Of a stretch of DNA of 64,000 bases, positions 16,362 through 24,504 are shown piece by piece. This stretch comes from Streptomyces sp. SJL17-4 (lineage in GTDB: Bacteria > Actinomycetota > Actinomycetes > Streptomycetales > Streptomycetaceae), in NCBI RefSeq assembly GCF_036826855.1, contig NZ_CP104578.1:1922001-1986000 (forward strand), read 5' to 3'. A program made the position numbers and the translations under genes. Under the pieces are notes generated by a model. That model was not told where the DNA came from and ran no database searches. It was given only the letters and a program-made list of their open reading frames with translations. The stretch's first letter is position 1. Every line of letters starts with the position of its first letter.

Positions 16362-17858
16362 TCAGGGGGTGGCGGTGCCGTGCTGGGCCGGCGCGCCCTG
16401 CTGTCCGCCCGGTCCGTGCTGGTTGACGACGCCGTGGTTGCCGACGTTGCTGCCGTGGATGTCGCCCGAGATGTTGTACGTCTGGGTGCTGATCACCTGC
16501 ACCGCCTGGTCGTACGAGCTGGTGTCCACCCGGTGGTCCTTGAGGAACCGTTCGGTCGCGGTGAGGACGCCGCTCTGGAGCCGGTGCAGGTAGTCCCGGG
16601 AGTCGGCGCGGTCGTTGTGGAGCATCTGGTCCCAGGAGGAGACGCTCTCCCGGATGCTTCCGGTCGCCCCGTGGTCGAAGACGAGCTGCCGCTCGGAGAT
16701 CTCCCTGCGCCAGTTCCTGAGTTCACGGGCCCTGGCCCGGGCGTGGCTCCGCCGCCCGGAGTTGCGTCCCCAGGCTCCCCGCAGGCCGGGCAACCAGGCG
16801 CGCCGGGTGGCGGAGAGCAGCTTCCAGGTCCGCTCGAAGCCGCGGAACGGCAGGGAGCCCACGATGTTGTAGACGGCGTCGTCCACGGGCGGGATGACGA
16901 GGACCAGCACCTCCCAGGAGAGGCTGGGGTGGTGCAGCCGGGCCCGCAGCTGCATGGTCACGATGACCCGGCCGCCGTCGCTGACGCGCTCCAGGCTGAG
17001 GAAGGTCCGCATCCCGGCCCCGGGGGTGAGCAGTCCGGTCCGTACGAGGTCGGCGTCGATCTGGGCGCGGGGGCGGCCCTGCGGTTCCTCCAGGAGCTCG
17101 TCGGCGAGGAGCGGGACGTGGTCGCCGCACACGTAGAGCCGGTTGCGGGCGCGGAGTCCTTCGAGGCCCGCGATCTTCGCCATCTCCTTGGCGACGTAGG
17201 TGTGCAGGTCCACGGCGTCGAAGGGGACGATGGTCAGCTTGCGTCCCGGATTGGCGGGGTCCTCGGCGGGCCGCGAGACGTCGATGGGCTGCCAGACGAC
17301 GTCCTTGATCTTCGTGCCGCTGCCGACGAAGGGGTGAGTGCGGGCGGCGGCGGCCGTGTACGGCACCACGTTGGCCTTGGCGAGTGCCCGGAGCCGGTCC
17401 TCGGCCGCCCGCTCGACGGGCTCGGCGAGGGTCTCGGGGCGTTCGGTGCCCCAGTACACCTCCTGAGCCGCGCTCCAGGCCCCCGACAGGGCGGCGTGGA
17501 CGGCCCACCAGGCTCCGGCGAGGGCGCCGAGCACGATCCCGCCGCCCGCCCAGGGGCCGAGGGCGTTGCCGCTCACGAAGCCCCAGACCAGGACGGCGAG
17601 GCCCGCCCAGAGGGCGAGGAAGAGGCGGGAGAGGAAGCGGTCACGCCGCTCATGGCGGCGCACCGCCGCCCGCGCGTGGCGGGCGAGGGCGATCAGGTGG
17701 ATCCCGAGGGGAAGTCCGAGTGCCGTCATCCGGTCCGCGGTGAGCTCGGTGTCCACCTCGCGGGCGAATCGCTCGTCGAGGTGGACGTGCGCGCACAGCT
17801 GCCGGGTCACCGCGTCCTTGCGGTAGGTCGGAAGCGTCGGTAACTGTCTGCGTGCCAT
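16362..17858 (-). CDS. 498-aa two-TM protein ending in GSNVG motif
   Basis: Start at ATG 17858 is supported by AGGGGGAG upstream. A short cytoplasmic part is followed by a TM hairpin (about residues 76-97 and 103-124), then a ~330-residue cytoplasmic domain. That domain has the conserved-looking FVGSGTKIKDVVWQPIDVS, LTIVPFDAVDLHTYVAKEM, YVCGDHVPLLADELL and a basic region around 375-395. The last 45 residues hold TYNISGDIHGSNVGNHGVV (460-478) and a Gln/Gly/His-rich tail. I recognise no enzyme family. Its motif partner lies in the next gene, so the pair probably act together. Confidence 0.75.
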   Translation of the reverse strand: MARRQLPTLPTYRKDAVTRQLCAHVHLDERFAREVDTELTADRMTALGLPLGIHLIALARHARAAVRRHERRDRFLSRLFLALWAGLAVLVWGFVSGNALGPWAGGGIVLGALAGAWWAVHAALSGAWSAAQEVYWGTERPETLAEPVERAAEDRLRALAKANVVPYTAAAARTHPFVGSGTKIKDVVWQPIDVSRPAEDPANPGRKLTIVPFDAVDLHTYVAKEMAKIAGLEGLRARNRLYVCGDHVPLLADELLEEPQGRPRAQIDADLVRTGLLTPGAGMRTFLSLERVSDGGRVIVTMQLRARLHHPSLSWEVLVLVIPPVDDAVYNIVGSLPFRGFERTWKLLSATRRAWLPGLRGAWGRNSGRRSHARARARELRNWRREISERQLVFDHGATGSIRESVSSWDQMLHNDRADSRDYLHRLQSGVLTATERFLKDHRVDTSSYDQAVQVISTQTYNISGDIHGSNVGNHGVVNQHGPGGQQGAPAQHGTATP

Positions 17859-17932
17859 GCGGACTCCCCCTGTGTGTCACCGCACACCCTAGGGAAGTCC
17901 GCCCACCGTGTCCCCCGGATCGGGGGGAAGGA

Positions 17933-18340
17933 TCAGCTCGGTTCGGTCTCCAGCCGCAGCGAGATCGAGTTGATGCAGTACCGCTGGTCCGTCGGGGTGG
18001 GGTAGCCCTCGCCCTCGAAGACATGTCCCAGGTGCGAGCCGCAGCGGGAGCAGCGGACCTCGGTGCGGAGCATGCCGTGGGAGCGGTCCTCGATCAGCTC
18101 GACGGCGGAGCTGTCCTTCGGGTCGAAGAAGGACGGCCAGCCGCAGTGCGACTCGAACTTCTCGTTCGAGGTGAACAGCTCCGCGCCACAGGCCCGGCAG
18201 GAGTACACGCCCTGGGTGGTGGTGTCCGTGTACTCACCCCGGAAGGCGGGCTCGGTGCCCGCCTGGCGCAGCACCTGGTACTCCGCCGGGGTCAGCTCCG
18301 CACGCCATTGCTCGTCCGGCTTCTCGACGTCGTACGCCAT
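17933..18340 (-). CDS. msrB: Peptide-methionine (R)-S-oxide reductase MsrB
   Basis: A 135-aa full-length MsrB that repairs R-methionine sulfoxide in proteins in the cytoplasm. It has two zinc-binding pairs (YSCRACGAE and VRCSRCGSH), the signature ESHCGWPSFFDP, GHVFEGEG, and the catalytic cysteine in RYCINSISLR near the C-terminus. The first segment KPDEQWRAELTPAEYQVLR is typical of the family. It lies 47 nt downstream of murC on the same strand in the minus direction of the neighbour, and its product is independent of cell-wall synthesis; this neighbourhood is conserved in Streptomyces as I recall. Confidence 0.95.
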   Translation of the reverse strand: MAYDVEKPDEQWRAELTPAEYQVLRQAGTEPAFRGEYTDTTTQGVYSCRACGAELFTSNEKFESHCGWPSFFDPKDSSAVELIEDRSHGMLRTEVRCSRCGSHLGHVFEGEGYPTPTDQRYCINSISLRLETEPS

Positions 18341-18387
18341 GAGCTCGCTCCCTCTGCTGCTTCGACCGGCTCCGCTCTCGGCCGGTA

Positions 18388-19788
18388 CTACTTCGACAGG
18401 TGGTCCAGGTGGTCCAGGATCAGCGGGCCGAGGTCCGTGACGTCGCCCGCGCCCATGGTGAGAACGAGATCGCCGGGGCCGGCCATTCCCGCCACGACCA
18501 GCGGCACCGTCGTCTTGTCGTGGACGGGCATGACGTCGGCGCCCGCCTGCCGCGCGGCGGCGATGATCAGCTCGCTGGTGATGCCCGGGATCGGGTCCTC
18601 GCGGGCCGGGTAGATGTCGAGGACGACGGACGCGTCGGCGAGGGCCAGCGCGTCGCCCATCTCCTTGCCCAGCTCCTGGGTGCGGGAGAAGAGGTGCGGC
18701 TGGAAGACGACCAGGAGGCGGGAGGCCCCGGCGGCGCCGCGCATGGCCTCCAGGTCGGCGGTCATCTCGGTGGGGTGGTGCGCGTACGAGTCGATGACCT
18801 GGACGCCCTTCGCCTCGCCCTTGAGCTGGAGGCGGCGGCCGACGCCGGTGTACGCGGTGAGCGCCTGGGCGAGCTCGGCCGGGTCGATGCCGACGCGGGC
18901 GCCGGCGGCGAGGGCCGCGGCGGCGTTGTGCGCGTAGTGGCGGCCGGGTACGGAGACGGTGAAGGTGTGCTCGACGCCGTCGAGCGCGACCGTCACCTCG
19001 CTCTTCATCCCGTTCGGGACGATCTTCAGGATGCGGGCGTCGGAGCCCTCGGACTCACCGACCGTGACGATGTTCAGACCGTCGCGGTCCGCGACCCGGC
19101 GGGCCAGCTCGCGCGCGCCCGCGTGCTCGCCGACGACCAGGGTGCCGCCGGGGCGGATCTTGGCCGTGAAGGCCTCGAAGGACTCGTAGATCTCGTCCAT
19201 GGAGGCGTAGTTCGCGTGGTGGTCCAGCTCGACGTTGAGGACGATCGCGACCTCGGGGTCGTACTTCTGGAAGCTGCGGTCGCTCTCGTCGGCCTCGGCG
19301 ACGAAGACCTCGCCCTCGCCGTGCAGCGCGTTGGTGCCGGGGCCCGCGAGGTCGCCGCCGATGGCGTACGAGGGGTCGAGACCGAGCTCGGTGAGGGCGA
19401 CGGCCAGCATGGAGGTGGTCGTCGTCTTGCCGTGCGTACCGGCGACGGCGATCGCGCGCAGGCCGTCCATGAGGGAGGCGAGCGCGTCGGAGCGGTGGAC
19501 GACGGGGATGCCGAGCTCGGCGGCGCGCGCCAGCTCGGGGTTGTCGGCGCGGATGGCGCTGGAGACGACGACGGCGGAGGCGTCGTCGGCGAGGTGCTCG
19601 GTGGCGTGCCCGATGTGGACGGTGGCGCCGAGGGCGCGCAGCGACTGGGCGGTCGCGGACTCCTTGGCGTCACTGCCGGCGACCTTGGCGCCGCGCTGGG
19701 CGAGGATCTTCGCGATGCCCGACATTCCGGCACCGCCGATGCCGATGAAGTGCGGCCGTTCCATGGCGGCAGGGATGGCGGGTGCCAT
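18388..19788 (-). CDS. murC: UDP-N-acetylmuramate--L-alanine ligase MurC
   Basis: A 466-aa Mur ligase that adds L-Ala to UDP-MurNAc in peptidoglycan precursor synthesis. It shows the N-terminal UMP-binding Rossmann loop GIGGAGMSGIAKIL, the ATP P-loop GTHGKTTTTSML, EADESDRSF, LNVELDHHANY and the late VIDSYAHHPTEM and FQPHLFSRT blocks, so it is full length. ATG 19788 is supported by GGGGAGAG 10 nt upstream. It is separated from other cell-wall genes, as is usual for murC in Streptomyces. A terminator hairpin lies just upstream, belonging to the preceding gene. Confidence 0.96.
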   Translation of the reverse strand: MAPAIPAAMERPHFIGIGGAGMSGIAKILAQRGAKVAGSDAKESATAQSLRALGATVHIGHATEHLADDASAVVVSSAIRADNPELARAAELGIPVVHRSDALASLMDGLRAIAVAGTHGKTTTTSMLAVALTELGLDPSYAIGGDLAGPGTNALHGEGEVFVAEADESDRSFQKYDPEVAIVLNVELDHHANYASMDEIYESFEAFTAKIRPGGTLVVGEHAGARELARRVADRDGLNIVTVGESEGSDARILKIVPNGMKSEVTVALDGVEHTFTVSVPGRHYAHNAAAALAAGARVGIDPAELAQALTAYTGVGRRLQLKGEAKGVQVIDSYAHHPTEMTADLEAMRGAAGASRLLVVFQPHLFSRTQELGKEMGDALALADASVVLDIYPAREDPIPGITSELIIAAARQAGADVMPVHDKTTVPLVVAGMAGPGDLVLTMGAGDVTDLGPLILDHLDHLSK

Positions 19789-19873
19789 GCGGATCTCTCC
19801 CCGGGGTGCGTCGTGCGTGGAAGACCCCAGCCTAGTGGCTCCCGCCGGGTGGGCCCGGCGGGAGCCGGGCCGT

Positions 19874-19901
19874 GTCCGCGCCCCCTGCACGGGGCGCGGA
19901 C
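19874..19901 (-). terminator. GC-rich hairpin after the 19939-20421 gene
   Basis: An 11-bp perfect stem GTCCGCGCCCC / GGGGCGCGGAC with a 6-nt loop lies between the end of the gene at 19939 and the start of murC. No U-run, as is normal for high-GC hairpin terminators. Confidence 0.55.
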
Positions 19902-19938
19902 GCGGGCCGGGCCGGTCCGCTCGGCGGCTTCCTCGCTT

Positions 19939-20421
19939 CTACTCGGTGGCTTCCTCGCTGTGGGCGAAGAGCTTGAGGACGGGGACCCCCACCTTGTGGC
20001 GGGCCCGGGAGGCCCAGTCCCGGTGGAAGAACTCCTCCACGTAGTGCGGGGCGGTCAGCACGATCACCTCGTCCGCCTCCGACTCCTCGACCACCGCCTT
20101 CATCTTGGTGAGAGGGTGGTCCTCGACGACCTGGCCGACCGCTTCGCAGCCGGCGTCTCTCAACGCCCGGAGCGACTGCTCCAGGGCCAGCTCGGCGGGA
20201 CGCCTGGCCTCCTTGCCCTCCGGTTCATCGCCCTCGCGGGTCGCTTCCTTCAGTTCGCCCATGGCCACGTCGTCGATGGCACGCAGCAGTACATCGGCCT
20301 GGTCACCACGCGGCTGCATCAGAACGATGAAGGACACGCCCTCGTCGCCGTGCAGCGTGGTGACGAATTCCACGTCGACGGATGTCAGGGGCTTCTCGAT
20401 CATCAGAACGCTTGTGAACAC
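19939..20421 (-). CDS. Conserved hypothetical protein, Usp-like C-terminus
   Basis: A protein of about 160 aa. The N-terminal half is VDVEFVTTLHGDEGVSFIVL followed by an acidic/basic helix, and the C-terminal half is ADEVIVLTAPHYVEEFFHRD with VGVPVLKLFAHSEE. The pattern DEVIVLT-x(n)-WASRAR-x-VGVPVLKL resembles the nucleotide-binding end of universal-stress-like alpha/beta proteins; a firm family is not seen. Homologous genes beside murC in Streptomyces have sometimes carried unrelated database names. The start is uncertain: GTG 20421 (GAAGGG 9 nt upstream) or ATG 20403. Confidence 0.7.
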   Translation of the reverse strand: MFTSVLMIEKPLTSVDVEFVTTLHGDEGVSFIVLMQPRGDQADVLLRAIDDVAMGELKEATREGDEPEGKEARRPAELALEQSLRALRDAGCEAVGQVVEDHPLTKMKAVVEESEADEVIVLTAPHYVEEFFHRDWASRARHKVGVPVLKLFAHSEEATE

Positions 20422-20527
20422 CTCAGGAGCCCTTCTGCGGAATCCATCCTTCCCCGTGCTCGCACGGGGTCTGCGACAGTAAGTGTGCCCAGCGGACGGT
20501 AAGCGGAACGACAAATTCCGCCGATTG

Positions 20528-21313
20528 TCAGATCCGACGGTAGCGGCTGAAGAGGAAGCCGTCCTGCTCCAGCAGCGAAGCCATGGCGAAGCGTGTCGGG
20601 ACGGCCACCGAAGGGCCCCCGGCGATCCGCTGGGCGTCACCCGCCGTCATCGTCGGCGAGACGGTCAGACACAGCTCGTCGAGGACTCCCGCCGCCACGA
20701 ACTGGCCGAGCAGCCGGGGCCCGCCCTCGGTCAGCTGCCGCCGGAGCCCGCGCTCCGCGAGCACCGCCTTCGCCCGGGCCGGCTCGACCCCGGCCCCGTC
20801 GCCCGCCACCAGCACCTCGGCGCCCGCCGCCCGCGCGGCCCGCACCCGCTCGGCGGGCGCGGCGGCGCCCGTGAGGATCAGGGTCGGCACCAGCGGCTCG
20901 GTGAAGAGCGGCAGCGAGAAGTCCAGGTTCAGGGAGGCGCTGACCACGGCGATCACCGGGGCCGGTCCCTGTCCGGCGGCGGCGCGGCGGGCCGCGAAGG
21001 CCTCGCGCGCGCGTGCGGGGCGGTAACCCTCCAGGCGCACCGTTTCCGCACCGGCGACGACCACGTCGGCGAGGCCCCGCAGGGTGCCGAAGATCCGCAT
21101 GTCGGCCTCGGAGGAGAGCGGCTGGGAGCGCCCGTCGTGCTGCCCCGCCCCGTCGAGCGAGGAGACCATGTTGGCCCGCAGCCAGGCGCCCTCGCCCTCG
21201 GGCAGCTCCGGGTACGCGTAGGCGTCGGCGAGCGCGTCGAGGGACCAGTCCCCGCCGCCCCCCGCCTCGGTCGTGTGGGCTGTCATGTCCGTCACAGGGA
21301 ACAGGCGTCGCAT
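20528..21313 (-). CDS. RibD C-terminal-type pyrimidine reductase family protein
   Basis: A 261-aa DHFR-fold protein of the RibD_C family: MVSSLDGAGQHDGRSQPLSS near the N-terminus, the segment DVVVAGAETVRLEGYRPAR, and a late TEGGPRLLGQFVAAGVLDEL that contacts NADPH/pyrimidine phosphate. In riboflavin synthesis such proteins reduce a ribosylamino-pyrimidine, but this stand-alone copy has no deaminase domain and no rib genes nearby, so its substrate is open. It is divergent from the ZapE-type gene with only 36 nt between the starts. Confidence 0.87.
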   Translation of the reverse strand: MRRLFPVTDMTAHTTEAGGGGDWSLDALADAYAYPELPEGEGAWLRANMVSSLDGAGQHDGRSQPLSSEADMRIFGTLRGLADVVVAGAETVRLEGYRPARAREAFAARRAAAGQGPAPVIAVVSASLNLDFSLPLFTEPLVPTLILTGAAAPAERVRAARAAGAEVLVAGDGAGVEPARAKAVLAERGLRRQLTEGGPRLLGQFVAAGVLDELCLTVSPTMTAGDAQRIAGGPSVAVPTRFAMASLLEQDGFLFSRYRRI

Positions 21314-21335
21314 CCTTCGAGTCTGACATGGCGCT

Positions 21336-21341
21336 TACAGT
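21336..21341 (+). promoter_or_regulatory. -10-like TACAGT, leaderless start of the ZapE-type gene
   Basis: TACAGT ends 8 nt before GTG 21350, and no Shine-Dalgarno is present, which fits a leaderless mRNA. The two divergent genes share 36 nt, so the promoters must overlap each other or the coding starts. Confidence 0.4.
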
Positions 21342-21349
21342 GGGGAACT

Positions 21350-22435
21350 GTGTCGACCCGTGCCCTCTCCGCAGCCGCATCCACCTCAGCGGCCCCGCTC
21401 TCGCTCTGCTCGCGAGAGCCCCACGTCCCCGCCGACCGGCTCGTCGCGGAGATGGTGCCGCCGCCGCGCTTCGACTCCGTACGGTTCGACACGTACCTCC
21501 CGGACCCGAACCAGCCCAGCCAGACGGACGCCGTCAAGGCGCTGAGCTCCTTCGCCGAGGGCCTGGGCGGAGCGCACGCCTCCGGTGCCGGGAAGCGCCG
21601 CTGGTTCGCCCGGAAGCCGGCCGCCCCGACCGGGCCGCGCGGGGTCTACCTGGACGGCGGGTACGGCGTCGGCAAGACCCATCTGCTCGCCTCGCTCTGG
21701 CACGCGACTCCCGCCGAGCCCGCCCTGAAGGCGTTCGGCACCTTCGTCGAGCTGACCAATCTGGTCGGCGCGCTGGGCTTCCAGCAGACCGTGAAGACCC
21801 TCAGCGAGCACCGCCTCCTCTGCATCGACGAGTTCGAGCTCGACGACCCGGGCGACACCGTCCTTGTCTCCAGCCTGCTCGGCAAGCTGGTCGAATCGGG
21901 CGTGGCGCTCGCCGCCACCTCCAACACGCTCCCCGGCAAGCTCGGCGAGGGCCGCTTCGCCGCCGCCGACTTCCTGCGCGAGATCCAGGGCCTCTCGGCC
22001 CACTTCCGGCCGCTGCGCATCGACGGCGAGGACTACCGCCACCGCGGTCTGCCCGAGGCTCCGTCCCCCTACTCCGACCAGGTCGTCACGGAGACCGCGT
22101 ACGCGACGCCGGGTGCCTCCCTCGACGACTTCCCGCATCTGCTCGAACACCTGGCCAGGGTTCACCCGAGCCGGTACGGCGCGCTCACCGACGACCTCAC
22201 CGCTGTCTGCCTCACCGACGTCCAGCCCGTCCCGGACCAGTCGACGGCCCTCCGCCTCGTCGTCCTGGCCGACCGGCTGTACGACCGCGAGATACCCGTC
22301 CTCGCCTCCGGACTGCCCTTCGACCGACTGTTCAGCGACGAGATGCTGAACGGCGGATACCGCAAGAAGTACTTCCGGGCGATCTCCCGGCTCACCGCGC
22401 TCGCCCGCGACGCCAAGGGGCTGGTGGCGCAGTAG
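21350..22435 (+). CDS. zapE: AFG1/ZapE-family ATPase
   Basis: A 361-aa AAA-type ATPase: Walker A DGGYGVGKTHLLAS, Walker B LLCIDEFELDDPGD, sensor-like ALAATSNTLP, and the C-terminal signature LFSDEMLNGGYRKKYFRAIS. In E. coli ZapE destabilises FtsZ polymers and AFG1 acts in mitochondria; the role in Streptomyces is not established, so the symbol is by homology. GTG 21350 begins VSTRALSAAASTS without ribosome site. The first ~30 residues are Ala/Ser-rich and poorly conserved-looking, so a later start is possible. Confidence 0.88.
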   Translation: MSTRALSAAASTSAAPLSLCSREPHVPADRLVAEMVPPPRFDSVRFDTYLPDPNQPSQTDAVKALSSFAEGLGGAHASGAGKRRWFARKPAAPTGPRGVYLDGGYGVGKTHLLASLWHATPAEPALKAFGTFVELTNLVGALGFQQTVKTLSEHRLLCIDEFELDDPGDTVLVSSLLGKLVESGVALAATSNTLPGKLGEGRFAAADFLREIQGLSAHFRPLRIDGEDYRHRGLPEAPSPYSDQVVTETAYATPGASLDDFPHLLEHLARVHPSRYGALTDDLTAVCLTDVQPVPDQSTALRLVVLADRLYDREIPVLASGLPFDRLFSDEMLNGGYRKKYFRAISRLTALARDAKGLVAQ

Positions 22436-22468
22436 GTTGGAGGCCATACCCGATCGAAAGGGATCACC

Positions 22469-22894
22469 ATGGCCGCAACGCGCAGCGCTCACGCCGTCTG
22501 GGAGGGCGACCTCCTCAAGGGCTCCGGTGTCGTCACGCTCGACTCCTCCGGTCTCGGCAAGTTCGACGTCTCCTGGCCTGCCCGCACCGAGCAGCCGAAC
22601 GGGAAGACCAGCCCGGAAGAGCTGATCGCCGCCGCGCACTCCTCGTGCTTCAACATGGCGTTCTCCAACGTCCTGGCCAAGGCCGGCAACGCGCCGGAGC
22701 GCCTGGAGACCAAGGCCGACGTGACCTTCGTGCCCGGCACGGGCATCACGACCAGCCACCTCACCGTGCGCGGCACCGTACCTGGCCTGGACGCGGACAA
22801 GTTCCAGGAGCTGGCCGAGGACGCCAAGCAGAACTGCCCGGTGAGCCAGGCCCTCACCGGTGTGACGATCACGCTCACCGCCGAACTGGCCTGA
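22469..22894 (+). CDS. OsmC-family peroxiredoxin
   Basis: A 141-aa OsmC/Ohr-type protein that reduces organic hydroperoxides with two cysteines. These are visible in AAAHSSCFNMAFSN (first, peroxidatic Cys about 60) and DAKQNCPVSQAL (second, resolving Cys about 125). It has the N-terminal HAVWEGDLLKGSG and SPEELIAAAHSSC signature; sequence details (FNMA rather than FxGA) fit OsmC more than Ohr. GAAAGG precedes ATG 22469, 33 nt after the ZapE-type gene, so the two may be cotranscribed. Confidence 0.9.
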   Translation: MAATRSAHAVWEGDLLKGSGVVTLDSSGLGKFDVSWPARTEQPNGKTSPEELIAAAHSSCFNMAFSNVLAKAGNAPERLETKADVTFVPGTGITTSHLTVRGTVPGLDADKFQELAEDAKQNCPVSQALTGVTITLTAELA

Positions 22895-22927
22895 CCCCCG
22901 GTCAGAACACGCGCCACATGAGGCAGT

Positions 22928-22984
22928 TGTGACCCGCATGGTTCACGTGTCACCACAGTGCGTGATACACACATGCGGGTCACA
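22928..22984. promoter_or_regulatory. 13-bp inverted repeat upstream of the PhoX-like gene
   Basis: Arms TGTGACCCGCATG (22928-22940) and CATGCGGGTCACA (22972-22984) are perfect complements around a 31-nt spacer. The spacer and flank contain TTCACGTG and TTCACAC elements that faintly recall PHO-box units. It may be an operator for the phosphatase gene or a terminator of the OsmC gene. Confidence 0.5.
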
Positions 22985-23029
22985 CGTCATTTCACACACC
23001 TGTCCGCCAACAGGAAAGTGGGTTGCCTC

Positions 23030-24403
23030 ATGTCCGCAACACGACGTCAGATCCTGTCCCGCACCGGCGCCACCGCCGCCGGGATCGCCTTCACCGGCAC
23101 CCTCTCCGAACTCTTCGCCGGCAGCGCGAGCGCCGCGGCCGGCGGCCACACGGGACGGGCCGGCTACGGCCCCCTCGTCCCCGACCCCGACGGTCTGCTC
23201 GACCTTCCGGCCGGCTTCCGCTACCGGGTCCTCTCCCGGCAGGGCGATCCGCTCCGCTCCGGCGAGGGCCCCGTCCCCAGCAACCCCGACGGCATGGGCG
23301 CCTTCGCCGGCCGTCGCGGCCGCGTGCACCTCGTCCGCAACCACGAGAACCGGGTCACCGGGAAGGTCGGCGTCCCGACCGTCCCCGGCCTGACGTACGA
23401 CCCGGCCGCCAAGGGCGGCTGTACGGCCCTGGAGCTCGACGGCCGGAACGACGTCCTCGGCGAGCGGGTCGCCATCGCCGGTACGGCCGTCAACTGCGCC
23501 GGCGGGCCCACCCCCTGGCGTACCTGGCTGACCTGCGAGGAGACCGAGGACAAGGCCGGGACGAACGGCTACACCAAGGACCACGGCTTCATCTTCGAGG
23601 TCGACGGAGCCGACCCGCACCGCACCGGAGCCGTCCCGCTCACCGCGATGGGCCGCTTCCAGCACGAGGCGATCGCGGTCGACCCGGCGAGCGGCATCGT
23701 CTACGAGACGGAGGACGCCTTCGAGCGCCCCTTCGGCCTCTTCTACCGCTTCCTCCCCCACCGGCCGCTCGGCGGCACCGGCTCGCTGCGCGCGGGCGGC
23801 GCCCTGGAGGCCATGCGGGTCCCGGGCGTCGCCGACCTCTCGGTGATCCAGGAGGCGGGCACCCGTTTCGAGGGGATCGAGTGGGTCCCCGTACCCGACC
23901 CGCAGGCGGCACAGACCCCGATCAGACACCAGGACTTCGGCCCCCGGGGCATCACCCACGCGCAGAAGCTGGAGGGCTGCTACTGGGGCGGCCGCGCCGT
24001 GTACTTCGTGTCCTCCTTCGCGCGCGTGAAGGACGGTTCCGGCGCGACGCACTTCGGCCAGGTCTGGAAGTACGAGCCGCACCGGCGCCGGCTCACCCTG
24101 GTCGTCGTCTTCGGCCCGGACACCGACATCCGGCTGCCCGGCGAATCGCCGGACAACATCTGTCTGGCACCGAGCGGAGGCCTGATGGTCAGCGAGGACG
24201 GCGACGGGGCGCAGCACGTCTACGGGGTGAGCGAGAAGGGCGAGGTGTACGCCGTCGCCCGGGGCGGGCAGAACATCGGCACGCCCGAAGCCCCGGAGTG
24301 GGGCGAGTTCGCGGGCGTCACCTTCTCCCCCGACCGGGGAACGATGTACGTCAACTGCTACACGCCGGGGACGACGTTCGCGGTGACCGGCCCGTGGTGC
24401 TGA
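23030..24403 (+). CDS. PhoX-like (DUF839) secreted phosphatase
   Basis: A 457-aa protein with a twin-arginine signal (TRRQILSRTGATAAG then a hydrophobic stretch ending ASAAAGG, about residues 1-38), so export by Tat in folded form is expected. The mature part has the PhoX/DUF839 pattern: HLVRNHENR, WRTWLTCEETED, GRFQHEAIAVDPASGIVYETED, FEGIEWVPVPDP and SPDNICLAPSGGLMVSEDGDG. PhoX enzymes are Ca/Fe alkaline phosphatases of the cell exterior. ATG 23030 follows GGAAAGTGGG. A polyphosphate kinase gene follows about 100 nt later, giving a phosphate-metabolism pair. Confidence 0.85.
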   Translation: MSATRRQILSRTGATAAGIAFTGTLSELFAGSASAAAGGHTGRAGYGPLVPDPDGLLDLPAGFRYRVLSRQGDPLRSGEGPVPSNPDGMGAFAGRRGRVHLVRNHENRVTGKVGVPTVPGLTYDPAAKGGCTALELDGRNDVLGERVAIAGTAVNCAGGPTPWRTWLTCEETEDKAGTNGYTKDHGFIFEVDGADPHRTGAVPLTAMGRFQHEAIAVDPASGIVYETEDAFERPFGLFYRFLPHRPLGGTGSLRAGGALEAMRVPGVADLSVIQEAGTRFEGIEWVPVPDPQAAQTPIRHQDFGPRGITHAQKLEGCYWGGRAVYFVSSFARVKDGSGATHFGQVWKYEPHRRRLTLVVVFGPDTDIRLPGESPDNICLAPSGGLMVSEDGDGAQHVYGVSEKGEVYAVARGGQNIGTPEAPEWGEFAGVTFSPDRGTMYVNCYTPGTTFAVTGPWC

Positions 24404-24504
24404 GCTGAGGGCGGTGCCCGGCCGCGCGCGCTCGCGGGCGGCCGGGTTCCGTCGCAGGATCGGGGGAGGACGAGCGCACCAGCGGCGGGTGGAAGGGGCA
24501 CGAG

